64,000 bases of DNA from CBDESM01 sp965242485 (GCA_965242485.1 CBDESM010000003.1:2418001-2482000), one strand, 5' to 3'. Counted from the stretch's first letter, positions 43,922-52,384 are shown. Made by a program: numbers and translations. The notes: generated by a model not told the origin, from the letters alone.

Positions 43922-45319
43922 ATGTCGAACGAGCAGCGCAGACTCACCGCCCACCTGATGCGGCGCGCGGGCGCCGGCGCATCGCCCGCCGAGCTCGACG
44001 AACTCGCCCAACGCCCCTACGCGGACTTGGTCGAGGAGCTGATCTCGCCGCCGGCGATCCCCGACGAGGACGACGACCTCGTCTTCCGCTACTTCCCCTC
44101 GCTGGCCAACTCCGACACGCCCTGGCTCTGGAGCGCCCGCTGGATCTACTGGATGGTCAACTCGGCCTCGCCGCTGCGCGAGAAGATGGCGCTGTTCTGG
44201 CACCACGTCTTCGCCACCGCCTGGTTCAAATCCGAGCACGGCCCCTCGGTCGCGCCGCACATCGAGATGTTCCGCCGGTTCGGGCTCGGCAACATGCGCG
44301 CGATCCTGACCGAACTCTCGCGCGACCCGGCCATGATCTACTGGCTCGACAACTGCGAGAACCTCAACGGCGCGCCCAACGAGAACTATGGGCGCGAGCT
44401 GCTCGAACTCTTCTCGATGGGCGTCGGCAACTACACCGAGGACGACATCAAGGCCGCCGCCTACGCCTTCACCGGCTGGACCTTCGAGCAGCCGATCCCG
44501 CTCTACCCGCACGGCGGCTACCCGGCCAGCTTCAAGTACGTCGAGGAGCTGCACGACGACTCGGAGAAGACCTTCCTCGGCCGCACCGGCCGCTGGAACG
44601 GCGAGGACATCATCGACATCATCGTCCAGCAGCCCGCGACCGGGCGCTTCATCGGCCGCCACCTCTACAACTTCTTCGTCGCCGACGAGCCCGGCGTCTC
44701 CGCTTGGAGCGTGCAGGAGCCGAGCGACCCGGAGGCGGTGCAGGTCCTGGCCGACGCCTTCGCCGAGTCGGACGGCGACATCCGCGCCGTGATGCGCGTG
44801 CTCTTCAACTCCGACTTCTTCAAGAACGCGACCGGCCGGCGGGTCAAGTGCCCGGCCGAATGGGTCGCCGGCGTCTACAAGATGTCGGGCCGGCTGGGCC
44901 TGCCGCAGACCGAGATGTGGAATCTGCACACGCAGCTCGGCGCGATGGGGCAGTCGCTGATGGACCCGCCCTCCGTCGAGGGCTGGCACACCGGCAAGGA
45001 ATGGATCGACGGCGGCACGCTGATGGAGCGGATCAACTTCGCCTCCAAGCTCGTCTCCGACACGGAGACGCCGGCCGTGCACGCGCTGACCGAGCGGCTC
45101 GCCGGCAGCGGCGCATCGAGCTCAGAGGCGCTGGTCGACGCGGCGCTCGACTTCGCCGGGCCGCTCGAGGTCAGCGGCAACACCCGCGCGGCGCTGGTCG
45201 ACGCGGGCGGCGCCGGCACGCTCGATTTCGCCAGCGACGAAGACCGCAAGGCCGCGGCCGAGCGCGCGGCCGCGATGCTGCGCCTCGTCATCGCCTCGCC
45301 CGAGTACCAGTTCGCGTAG
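43922..45319 (+). CDS. DUF1800 family protein
   Basis: 465 residues. Family features: HLMRRAGAGASPAELDEL at the start, PLREKMALFWHHVFAT (about 85-100), NENYGRELLELFSMGVGNYTEDDIKAAAYAFTGW (about 157-190, in pieces), FIGRHLYNFFVADEP, and the late DPPSVEGWHTGKEWIDG. DUF1800 proteins nearly always precede a DUF1501 gene, as here, and the pair is common in planctomycetes, proteobacteria and some Chloroflexota; function is unknown. No signal peptide is seen, although relatives are often exported. Confidence 0.92.
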   Translation: MSNEQRRLTAHLMRRAGAGASPAELDELAQRPYADLVEELISPPAIPDEDDDLVFRYFPSLANSDTPWLWSARWIYWMVNSASPLREKMALFWHHVFATAWFKSEHGPSVAPHIEMFRRFGLGNMRAILTELSRDPAMIYWLDNCENLNGAPNENYGRELLELFSMGVGNYTEDDIKAAAYAFTGWTFEQPIPLYPHGGYPASFKYVEELHDDSEKTFLGRTGRWNGEDIIDIIVQQPATGRFIGRHLYNFFVADEPGVSAWSVQEPSDPEAVQVLADAFAESDGDIRAVMRVLFNSDFFKNATGRRVKCPAEWVAGVYKMSGRLGLPQTEMWNLHTQLGAMGQSLMDPPSVEGWHTGKEWIDGGTLMERINFASKLVSDTETPAVHALTERLAGSGASSSEALVDAALDFAGPLEVSGNTRAALVDAGGAGTLDFASDEDRKAAAERAAAMLRLVIASPEYQFA

Positions 45320-45363
45320 CCCCGCCCGCCACCGGCAGGCCCGCACGGAAAGGCACGGTTCGC

Positions 45364-46521
45364 ATGAGCACCAACGGCAGCACGAAGGACCCGGTCCTGG
45401 TCATCGTCCAGCTCTCGGGCGGCAACGACTTCATGAACACGCTCGTCCCCTACACCGATGGGCACTACTACGACGCGCGCCCGCTCGTCAACGTGCCGCA
45501 GGAGGAAGTCCTGCCGATCAACGACGAGTACGGCTTCAACCCCAACTCGAAGCGGCTGAAGGAGCTCTACGACGAGGGCGACGTCGCCGTCGTGCAGGGG
45601 ATCGGCTACCCCAACTCGAGCCGCTCGCACTTCCGCGGCATGGACATCATGCACACCTGCGAGCCCGACCGCATCTCGACCGAGGGCTGGGTCGCCAAGC
45701 TGATCCAGCGGCTCGACCCGGAGAGCATCAACCCGCTCACCGGCGTCAACATCGGGCGCGGCCTGCCCCGCGCGATGGCCGCGCCGGGCGTCACCGCCAC
45801 CTCCGTCGGCGACCTCGACAACTACGGCCTGATGCCCGACATCGCGGCCGAAGAGGAGCGCAACCGCGACCTCGAGATCTTCAAGCGCATGTACACCCCG
45901 GCCGTGGGCGCCGGGCTGGTGATGGACTACCTGCGGCAGACCGGCACCGACTCGCTGGCCGGGGCCGAGGTGCTGGCCGAGGTGCCGGGCAAGTACGAGT
46001 CCAGCGTCGAGTACGGCGGCAACCCGATCGCCGCGGCGCTGCGCGACGTGGCCCGCATCCACACGGCCGGCGTCGGCACCCGCGTCTTCTACACCAACCA
46101 CATCGGCTACGACACGCACTCGCACCAGCCGCCCGTGCACCCCAAGCTGCTGCAGGACGTCTCCGGCGCGCTGGCCGACTTCATGACCGACCTGCGCGAG
46201 CACGACGCGGCCGAGGAAGTCTCGATCCTCGTCTTCACCGAGTTCGGCCGGCGCATGAAGGACAACGGCTCCGGCACCGACCACGGCTCCGGCGGCGGCG
46301 CGTTCATCATCGGCGACCTCGTCGAGGGCGGCCTCTACGCCGAGTACCCCTCGCGCGACCCCAAGGACTGGCTCAACGGCGAGGACCTCAAGCACACGAT
46401 CGACTTCCGCGGCATCTACGGCACGATGCTCGAGCAGTGGATGGGCGTGGAGCCCGAGGAGATCGTCGTCGGCGAGTTCGAGCAGGTCCGCCCCTTCACG
46501 CGCACGCTCGTCCCCGCCTAG
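45364..46521 (+). CDS. DUF1501 family protein
   Basis: 385 residues with an alkaline-phosphatase-like fold. Markers: VQLSGGNDFMNTLVPY (about 13-28), VVQGIGYPNSSRSHFRGMDIMHT (in pieces), GYDTHSHQPPVHPKLLQDV, and FTEFGRRMKDNGSGTDHGSGG, all typical of DUF1501, where the Asp/His clusters probably bind metal. No Tat signal is visible, in contrast to most relatives. 44 bp after DUF1800, same strand. Reaction unknown. Confidence 0.92.
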   Translation: MSTNGSTKDPVLVIVQLSGGNDFMNTLVPYTDGHYYDARPLVNVPQEEVLPINDEYGFNPNSKRLKELYDEGDVAVVQGIGYPNSSRSHFRGMDIMHTCEPDRISTEGWVAKLIQRLDPESINPLTGVNIGRGLPRAMAAPGVTATSVGDLDNYGLMPDIAAEEERNRDLEIFKRMYTPAVGAGLVMDYLRQTGTDSLAGAEVLAEVPGKYESSVEYGGNPIAAALRDVARIHTAGVGTRVFYTNHIGYDTHSHQPPVHPKLLQDVSGALADFMTDLREHDAAEEVSILVFTEFGRRMKDNGSGTDHGSGGGAFIIGDLVEGGLYAEYPSRDPKDWLNGEDLKHTIDFRGIYGTMLEQWMGVEPEEIVVGEFEQVRPFTRTLVPA

Positions 46522-46530
46522 CCGCAGACC

Positions 46531-46559
46531 GAGCGCCGCCGCGCGCGCCGGCGGCGCTC
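46531..46559 (+). terminator. Hairpin between DUF1501 and NHL genes
   Basis: 11-bp perfect stem (46531-46541 with 46549-46559), 7-nt loop of C/G alternation. No T-run, so termination would be weak. Confidence 0.5.
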
Positions 46560-46584
46560 CCAGCCCCGAAATCGGAGCGCCGCC

Positions 46585-47583
46585 ATGACCTACCCGCACG
46601 CACTCCTCCGCGCCGGCTACCCCTATGTCCGCGTCCTCGGCATGCGCCGGGTCACCACCTTCCCCGTCGACGTCGCCGTCGGCGACGACCGCATCTACGT
46701 CGCCGGCCGCACCGAACTCGGCGTCGGCGGCAACATCCGCATGGTCTCGCTCGACGACGAGGACCTCGGCACGATGGCCGATACCGGCCACGTCTGGCCG
46801 GTCAGCCTGCTGCGCGACGAGGAGGGCAACATCTGGCTCGGCGACGAGGGCGCGCACAACGTCACCGTCTACGGCGCCAGCGGCAACCAGCTCGCGCAGT
46901 GGGGCGAGCACGGCGACGCGCCCGGCCAGCTGAACCGGCCCTCCGGCATGGCCTTCGACGGCGAGGGCGACGTCTGGGTCGTGGACACGATGAACCACCG
47001 CGTCCAGCGGTTCGCCCGCGACGGCGGCCATCTCGGCGGCTTCGGCTCGCACGGCTCCGGGCCGGGCGAACTGAACATGCCCTGGGGCATCGTCTTCGAC
47101 GCCGAAGGCAGCCTCTTCGTCTCCGACTGGCGCAACCACCGCGTGCAGAAGTTCGCGCCCGACGGCGAACTGCTGATGTCCTTCGGCAAGCACGGCTCCG
47201 GCCAAGGCGAGCTCTCGCACCCGGCCGGGCTCGCGATCGACGAGCACGGCGACGTCTACGTGGCCGACCGCGACAACTCCCGCGTGGTGATGTTCGACAA
47301 GAACGGGCGCTACGTCGAAAGCTTCGCCGGCAACGCCACGCTCGGGCAGATGGGGCGCGTCTACATCCTCGCCAACCAGAAGACGCTGCGCCTGCGCGAG
47401 ATGACCAGCCTCGAGCCGCAGCGCCTGCTGCGCTGGCCGCAGGCCGTCACGATCAGCGGCAACCGCCTCTACATCCCCGACTTCGGCTCGCACCGCGTGC
47501 AGGTCTACGAGAAGGACGCGCTGCCGCTCTCCGAAACCGAAATCCTGCCCGAGCTGCGCGCGCCGACCCTGATGACGACCTAG
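46585..47583 (+). CDS. NHL-repeat beta-propeller protein
   Basis: 332 residues made of about six NHL blades. Repeats are clearest at 113-145 (QLNRPSGMAFDGEGDVWVVDT, then NHRVQRF), 160-190 (ELNMPWGIVFDAEGSLFVSDW, NHRVQKF) and 207-240 (ELSHPAGLAIDEHGDVYVADR, NSRVVMF). NHL propellers bind ligands or proteins or act as peptidyl-glycine-lyase-like enzymes. No signal peptide. 64 bp after DUF1501. Confidence 0.88.
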   Translation: MTYPHALLRAGYPYVRVLGMRRVTTFPVDVAVGDDRIYVAGRTELGVGGNIRMVSLDDEDLGTMADTGHVWPVSLLRDEEGNIWLGDEGAHNVTVYGASGNQLAQWGEHGDAPGQLNRPSGMAFDGEGDVWVVDTMNHRVQRFARDGGHLGGFGSHGSGPGELNMPWGIVFDAEGSLFVSDWRNHRVQKFAPDGELLMSFGKHGSGQGELSHPAGLAIDEHGDVYVADRDNSRVVMFDKNGRYVESFAGNATLGQMGRVYILANQKTLRLREMTSLEPQRLLRWPQAVTISGNRLYIPDFGSHRVQVYEKDALPLSETEILPELRAPTLMTT

Positions 47584-47596
47584 CCGGGCGCCGCAC

Positions 47597-47935
47597 GTGC
47601 CGATGGTCTTCGGCTTCGCCCAACAGCGCCGCCAGCTGCTCGAGGCGGAGTTCCTCCGCATCGCCGGCGAGATGCGCCAGCTCGGCGCCGACCGCTTCTG
47701 GCTCGCCGGCGCCCTCGCCGAAGGCCGCGTCGAATCCGACTCGCCGCTCGAACTGCTCGTGATCCGCGAAATGGAAGAACCGTTCCGCCGCCGCGCCGAT
47801 TTCTTCACGACCCACCTGCGCCCCCGCGTCGGCACGCAGTTCTGGGTCTACACGCCGGCCGAGTTCGAGGCCGGCGAAGAGGACGACCCGCTGATCCGGC
47901 GCACGATCGCGCTCGGCGATCCGGTGCTCGTGTGA
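47597..47935 (+). CDS. Degenerate nucleotidyltransferase-like protein (MNT-type)
   Basis: 112 residues. The stretch GALAEGRVESDSPLELLVI (about 38-56) lines up with the MNT motif G-S-x-x-x-G-...-S-D-x-D-L-L-V, but the Ser is Ala and the second Asp is Glu, so catalysis may be lost. It overlaps a HEPN gene by 4 bp, the standard MNT-HEPN pairing. GTG 47597 or ATG 47603 may start it. Probably the antitoxin-like or regulatory half of the pair. Confidence 0.65.
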   Translation: MPMVFGFAQQRRQLLEAEFLRIAGEMRQLGADRFWLAGALAEGRVESDSPLELLVIREMEEPFRRRADFFTTHLRPRVGTQFWVYTPAEFEAGEEDDPLIRRTIALGDPVLV

Positions 47936-48342
47936 GCGCCGCCGACCTCTGGCTGCGGCAGGCCGGGCGCGATCTGGATTCGGCCCGGCACGCGGCCGGC
48001 GGCGGCTTCCACGCGCTCGCCTGCTTCCAGTCGCAGCAGGCCGCCGAGAAGGCCGTCGCCGCCTACCTGATCGAGCGCGGCGCGGAGCGCGTCTGGGGCC
48101 ACGCCCTGGCCGACCTCTGCGAAGACGCGATGGCGCTGGACAAGTCCTTCGACGTGATCAAGTCCGTCGCGATCCTGCTCGACAAGCACCACGAGCAGAC
48201 CCGCTACCCGACCGGGCTGCCCGGCGGCGTGCCCGCCGACGCTTATGACGCGCAGGACTCCGGCCGCGCCGTCGAGATCGCGCAGGACGTGCTCGCCTTC
48301 GCCGGCGCCCGCATCGCCGACGAGCGCGCCAAAGCGGGGTAG
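47932..48342 (+). CDS. HEPN-domain protein (PF05168-like)
   Basis: 136 residues. ALACFQSQQAAEKAVAAYL (29-45), GHALADL (56-62) and the RYP at 91-93 are classic HEPN features; these proteins form helical dimers and often pair with a minimal nucleotidyltransferase. The R-x4-6-H RNase motif is not obvious here. GTG start overlaps the upstream gene (GTGA). Next gene starts 5 bp later, so a three-gene unit is likely. Confidence 0.82.
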   Translation: MSAADLWLRQAGRDLDSARHAAGGGFHALACFQSQQAAEKAVAAYLIERGAERVWGHALADLCEDAMALDKSFDVIKSVAILLDKHHEQTRYPTGLPGGVPADAYDAQDSGRAVEIAQDVLAFAGARIADERAKAG

Positions 48343-48347
48343 CAGCC

Positions 48348-48656
48348 GTGGTCCTCTTCCGCCACGCCGAGCGGCTCGGCGAACGGCACTGCTACCTGCT
48401 CGGCGACCTGATCATCCACCAGTACGCCGAACCGCCGCGCGAGGTCGTCGTGCTCGACGGCGCCGAACGCGACGGCGGGCGCCTCAACCTGCGCTTCGAC
48501 CCGCCCCTGCGCCACCACGGCTTCCACCCCGACGAACTCGCCCTGCTGGCCGAACTCGGCTACGTCGACCTCTCGCGCCGGCCCGACGGCGACTACCGCG
48601 CCTACGTCACCCGCGCCGGCCGCGACTACTTCGACGACATGTGCGCACTCGCATAG
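48348..48656 (+). CDS. Hypothetical protein following the MNT-HEPN pair
   Basis: 102 residues, GTG start, unrecognised. The C-terminal part (ALLAELGYVDLSRRPDGDYRAYVTRAGRDYF) looks like a recognition helix plus wing of a winged-helix DNA-binding domain; the N-terminal part is beta-rich (HCYLLGDLIIHQYAEPPREVVVL). With 5 bp to the HEPN gene, it may regulate that unit. It ends 5 bp before the glycosylase ATG. Confidence 0.6.
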   Translation: MVLFRHAERLGERHCYLLGDLIIHQYAEPPREVVVLDGAERDGGRLNLRFDPPLRHHGFHPDELALLAELGYVDLSRRPDGDYRAYVTRAGRDYFDDMCALA

Positions 48657-48661
48657 GCGAT

Positions 48662-49576
48662 ATGACAGATATAGTCAAGCCCCCGTCGCCGCAGCGCATC
48701 CGCGCGCTGCGCCTGCACCTGCTCCGCTGGTACGGCGCCAACGAGCAGCCTTTTCCCTGGCGCACCGCGCGCGATCCATACCTCGCACTGGTCGCCGCCG
48801 TCGCCGCGCAGCAAACGCAAATGTCCCGCGTCTTCCAGATCTACGACCGCTGGATCGCCGCCTTCCCGACGCTGCAATCGCTGGCCGCGGCCGGCGACGC
48901 CGACGCGCTGCGCGTCTGGGGACGGGCCGGTTATCCGCGCCGCGCGTTGTATCTCCGCCGCGCGGCCGAACAATGCGTGCAACGCTTCGGCGGGCGCATC
49001 CCCGATGATCCGGCGCAGCTGCGCAGCTTGCCCGGCGTCGGCCCCTTCACCGCAGCCATCGTGCTCGGCTTCGGCTACGGCATCGACGCGGCCGCGATCG
49101 ACACCAACATCGTCCGCGTCATCGGCCGCGCCGTGCATGGCGCGCTGCAGCCGGCGCTCGAACTCAAGAACGCGGACATCGCCGCGACGGCCGAGCGGCT
49201 GCTGCCGCCCGGCGAGGCCACCAGATGGAACCCGGCCCTGATGGACTTCGGCGCGGCCGTCTGCACGCCGCGGCCGAAATGCGGCGAGTGCCCGATCGCG
49301 CATCTCTGCCGCGCCCGCCCCAGATTCGCGGCGGGGGAGCGCGCCCGGCCGGTCCGCGCCCAGCCCGCGTTCAAGGGATCGAAGCGCCAGATCCGCGGCG
49401 AGCTCATGCGATCGCTGCGCGAAGCCGCGGCCGAGGAAGAGGAATTGATCGCCGGCGCCGCCTCGCGGCTCTCGGTATCGGAGGCCGCGGCGCGGGAGGC
49501 GCTGCGCTCGCTGCTCGCCGACGGGTTGTTATCACGTACACCTTGTGGTATTCAATTGGGCAGCGGCGCGCGATAG
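48662..49576 (+). CDS. MutY/Nth-type HhH-GPD protein lacking the catalytic Glu
   Basis: 304 residues. HhH-GPD core: PWRTARDPY (about 32-40), AAQQTQMSRV (48-57), helix-hairpin-helix LPGVGPFTAA (123-132), and the essential Asp at D147 (AIDTN). Four Cys (C201, C207, C210, C216) form a 4Fe-4S site, but the first spacing is x5, not the usual x6. In MutY the catalytic Glu precedes QQT by four (SEVMLQQT); here the position is Ala46, and no other Glu is nearby. A MutY C-terminal NUDIX-like domain is absent; the tail is helical. Adenine excision may be lost. Confidence 0.82.
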   Translation: MTDIVKPPSPQRIRALRLHLLRWYGANEQPFPWRTARDPYLALVAAVAAQQTQMSRVFQIYDRWIAAFPTLQSLAAAGDADALRVWGRAGYPRRALYLRRAAEQCVQRFGGRIPDDPAQLRSLPGVGPFTAAIVLGFGYGIDAAAIDTNIVRVIGRAVHGALQPALELKNADIAATAERLLPPGEATRWNPALMDFGAAVCTPRPKCGECPIAHLCRARPRFAAGERARPVRAQPAFKGSKRQIRGELMRSLREAAAEEEELIAGAASRLSVSEAAAREALRSLLADGLLSRTPCGIQLGSGAR

Positions 49577-49605
49577 TTGCCATTAACGCTTGCGTGCTGC
49601 ATACT
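49577..49605 (+). promoter_or_regulatory. Predicted promoter of the AT-hook gene
   Basis: -35 TTGCCA (49577-49582), 17-bp spacer, -10 CATACT (49600-49605), about 44 bp before the ATG. It starts one base after the glycosylase stop codon, so the downstream gene has its own start. Confidence 0.55.
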
Positions 49606-49649
49606 GAGCCAGTCGCACCCGCGACCAGTCCGCAACGAGGTAACGAACG

Positions 49650-50375
49650 ATGGCAACTCCCAACTCCGACGCGCTCACGGCGGCACGAGAAAACTTGGTC
49701 GGCGCGCGCGCCGGCTTGGTCACCGAGATCTCCCGGCTCCAGGCGGGCGTCGACCAGATTGACGCCTTCCTGTCCACATTCGGCGACGTGCCCGCCCCCG
49801 TCGCCCCGTCGCCCGCGGCCACCGCCGCTCCGGCCGCTGCCCCGACCCGGCGCGGCCGGCCCAAGGGCTCCAAGAACAAGCCCAAGGCGGCCGCCGCCAC
49901 CCCCGCCGCGCCGGCGGCCAAGGGCAAGCGCCCCCGCCGCGGCGCGATCACCGAGGCGATCATCAAGTACCTCGACCAGCGCGCCCCCTCCGCCGAGCAC
50001 GCCGACCAAATCCTCGACCACCTCGCCTCCGTCGGCGCGGCCCCGCAGAGCTCCAACCCCAAGCCGACCTTGCAGTCGACGCTCAACCGCCTGCAAGCGC
50101 AGGGCCAGGTCCGCAACATCGGCAAGAACCAGTGGCGCCGCGTGCGGCCGACCGAGCGCACCGCCGGCAGCGACGCGCCCGCCGCGTCCCCGGCTCCCGC
50201 GGCGGCCGCTCCCAGCAGCCCGGCGCCGACGCCCGCCCCGGCTCCTTCGCCGGCTCCCGCTCCCGCGCCCGCCGCGCCGCCGCGCTCCACCGGCGAGGGC
50301 ATCGAACAGCGGCTCCGCTCCAGCAGCCAGCCCTCGGCCCCGTCGACGCCCCGCTTCGGCGGCGCCCCCCGCTGA
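49650..50375 (+). CDS. AT-hook and winged-helix DNA-binding protein
   Basis: 241 residues, no assigned family. N-terminal amphipathic helix (about 8-42), AT-hook RRGRPKGSK at 67-75 inside a Lys/Ala/Pro-rich linker, a compact helical domain at 96-165 (ITEAIIKYLDQ... ADQILDHL... TLQSTLNRLQAQGQVRNIGKNQW) with the look of a winged helix, then a 75-residue Ala/Pro tail. Likely a nucleoid-associated or regulatory protein. GAGGT lies 9 nt before the ATG. Confidence 0.7.
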   Translation: MATPNSDALTAARENLVGARAGLVTEISRLQAGVDQIDAFLSTFGDVPAPVAPSPAATAAPAAAPTRRGRPKGSKNKPKAAAATPAAPAAKGKRPRRGAITEAIIKYLDQRAPSAEHADQILDHLASVGAAPQSSNPKPTLQSTLNRLQAQGQVRNIGKNQWRRVRPTERTAGSDAPAASPAPAAAAPSSPAPTPAPAPSPAPAPAPAAPPRSTGEGIEQRLRSSSQPSAPSTPRFGGAPR

Positions 50376-50405
50376 GCCGCAGGTCGGCCCCGGCTCGTCT
50401 GCCCA

Positions 50406-50433
50406 CCGCCCGGTGCCTGCGCGCACCGGGCGG
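50406..50433 (+). terminator. Hairpin between AT-hook and NIPSNAP genes
   Basis: Perfect 11-bp stem (50406-50416 with 50423-50433), loop CTGCGC; no T-run. It ends 14 bp before the NIPSNAP ATG and just before its AAGGAG ribosome-binding site, so it might influence translation start. Confidence 0.55.
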
Positions 50434-50447
50434 CCAAGGAGAATCCC

Positions 50448-50768
50448 ATGTTCTTCGAACTCCGTCGCTATCAGATCAACGAGGGCAAGCGCGATGAATT
50501 CGTGCGCCTGATGGAAGAGCAGATCATCCCCTTCCAGACCCAGCAGGGCATGTCCATCCTCGGCTCCTTCGTGGCCGAAGAGGACGACACGACCTACGTC
50601 TGGATTCGCCGCTTCGACAGCGAAGAGGAGCGCGAGCGCCTCTACGAAGAGGTCTACGACAGCGACCACTGGAAGAACGAGATCGCCCCGCAGGTCGCCT
50701 CGATGATGGACCGCGAGACGATCCAAGTCACCCGCCTCGAAGCGACCTCGCGCTCGATCATCCAGTAG
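50448..50768 (+). CDS. NIPSNAP-like ferredoxin-fold protein
   Basis: 106 residues. Starts FFELRRYQINEGKRDEFVRLME, a typical NIPSNAP beginning; TTYVWIRRFDSEEERERLYEEVYDSDHWK supplies the paired helix/strand. The fold is a dimeric alpha-beta barrel found in monooxygenase-like and stress proteins. AAGGAG precedes the ATG by about 7 nt. No clear partner gene. Confidence 0.88.
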   Translation: MFFELRRYQINEGKRDEFVRLMEEQIIPFQTQQGMSILGSFVAEEDDTTYVWIRRFDSEEERERLYEEVYDSDHWKNEIAPQVASMMDRETIQVTRLEATSRSIIQ

Positions 50769-50917
50769 CGCTCCCCGGCGGCCGTCGCGACCGGCGGCGG
50801 CGAAGCACTTCACCGACGCGGTACCGACGTTGCTTCAGCGTGGCACGCCCACGCGCATTGCCGTATCCGGTGGCGCGGGCGCGGCTCTAGGCGAACAAAA
50901 GACCCAGCGACGGGAAC

Positions 50918-52321
50918 CTACAGGCCGAGGTCGCGTTCGACGCGGCTGATCGCCCGGGAGACGCGGTCGACCAGCTCGTCCGCCTCTTCCAAGTTCGTGA
51001 TCAGCGGCGGCGCGACCGGGATGCTCGCCCCGCCCCGCGCCAGCACGCCCTCGTCGCGCAGCGCCTGAGTCATCCGCGGCCCGATCTGGTCGGCCTCGGC
51101 GAAATCCTCGCCCGTCGCCGGGTCGCGCTTCAGATCGACCGCGTGCATCAGGCCGACGCCGCGCGTCTGGTGCACGGTCCGGTGCTTGCCGCGCAGCTCG
51201 ACCAGCCGTTCGGCCACCCGCTCGCCGACGCGGGCGCTGTTCTCGACCAGCCCCTCGCGCTCGATGATCTCGACGTTGCGCAGCGCCACCGCGCAGGCGA
51301 CCGGGTTCGCGCCCCAGGTGATGCCGCCGATCGTGCCCGCCTGCCCCGCCTCCTCGAAGGTCGAGGCGACCGCGTCGCTCACGATCGTCGCCGCGATCGG
51401 CGCGTAGCCCGATGAAATCTGCTTGGCCGTCGTCATGATGTCCGGCTCGGCGTCGAAGTGCTGGATCGCGAACCATTTGCCGGTCCGCCCGAAGCCGTCG
51501 ATCACCTCGTCGCAGATCATCAGGATGTCGTACTTGTCGCAGAGCGCGCGCAGCGTCGGCCAGTACTCGGCCGGCGGCTTGTAGGAACCGTTCGCCGTCG
51601 AGATCGGCTCGCCGATGATCGCCGCGATCGTGTCCGGCCCCTGCGCCTGGATCGTCGCCTCCAGCGTCCGCGCGCAGAACGTGTCGCACTCCGGATACGT
51701 CTTCTCGTAGGGGCAGCGGTCGCAGTTCACGTTGGGGACGAAGACGGTGCCGGGCAGCAGCGGCTCGTACGCCGTCCGCCCCGCGTAGTTCGAGGCGTTC
51801 ACGCTCAGCGCGCCCGTGGTCATCCCGTGGTACGAGCCCATCCGCGAGATGATCTTGAACTTCTTCGAGTTGCCGCGGATGTGGTGGTACTGCCGCGCCA
51901 GCTTCAGCGCCGTCTCGACCGCTTCCGAACCGCCGTTGACGAAGACCGACTTGCGCAGCGACGGCGGCGTGATCTCGGCCAGCTTCGAGGCCAGGTTCAC
52001 GGCCGGCTCGGAGGCGTAGGCGAAGGTGTTCTGGTAGGCGAGCGCCGCCATCTGCTCGCGCGCGACCTCGGCCAGCTCCTCGCGCCCGTGCCCGACGGCG
52101 ACCAGCCAGAGGCCCGACATCCCGTCGATGTACTCGCGCCCGCGGTCGTCGTAGAGGTAGATGCCCTGTCCGCGCTCGACCACGATCAGGCCGTCGTCCT
52201 CGGCCAGCGACTGGTGCGGCTGGGTGGGGATCCAGAGGTGTTCGAGCGAGCGGCGGCGCAGGTCGGCCTGCATCGCCTCGCGCACGTCCGCGTCGACCGT
52301 CGCCGTGCTCAGGGTCGTCAT
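50918..52321 (-). CDS. Class III PLP-dependent aminotransferase (omega-transaminase type)
   Basis: 467 residues. NGGSEAVETALKLAR (129-143), CDEVIDGFGRTG (270-281) with the PLP-N1 Asp, and PLP lysine K300 in TTAKQISSGY. A four-Cys group (C200, C203, C212, C216) lies in a loop that is common in this subfamily. It moves an amino group from an amine or omega-amino acid to pyruvate or similar. ATG 52321 is selected (MTTLST). Located last in a minus-strand run including a flavin halogenase-like and an LLM enzyme. Confidence 0.93.
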   Translation of the reverse strand: MTTLSTATVDADVREAMQADLRRRSLEHLWIPTQPHQSLAEDDGLIVVERGQGIYLYDDRGREYIDGMSGLWLVAVGHGREELAEVAREQMAALAYQNTFAYASEPAVNLASKLAEITPPSLRKSVFVNGGSEAVETALKLARQYHHIRGNSKKFKIISRMGSYHGMTTGALSVNASNYAGRTAYEPLLPGTVFVPNVNCDRCPYEKTYPECDTFCARTLEATIQAQGPDTIAAIIGEPISTANGSYKPPAEYWPTLRALCDKYDILMICDEVIDGFGRTGKWFAIQHFDAEPDIMTTAKQISSGYAPIAATIVSDAVASTFEEAGQAGTIGGITWGANPVACAVALRNVEIIEREGLVENSARVGERVAERLVELRGKHRTVHQTRGVGLMHAVDLKRDPATGEDFAEADQIGPRMTQALRDEGVLARGGASIPVAPPLITNLEEADELVDRVSRAISRVERDLGL

Positions 52322-52364
52322 CTTCGCCGTCGCTTTCTCCCGGCGCGCGCCGCCGGGCAACCGC

Positions 52365-52384
52365 GGCGGACCGGCCGGTCCGCC
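52365..52384 (-). other. 20-bp perfect palindrome between GNAT and aminotransferase genes
   Basis: Symmetric about 52374/52375, overlapping the last base of the GNAT stop codon. A second small hairpin (7-bp stem CCCGGCG/CGCCGGG) lies at about 52339-52357. Could be an intercistronic mRNA hairpin or an operator; no T-run. Confidence 0.5.

Noticed and set aside
48662..49576. Plain annotation as active MutY
   Set aside because: The Glu needed for adenine excision is Ala in this protein, so only a family-level name is given.
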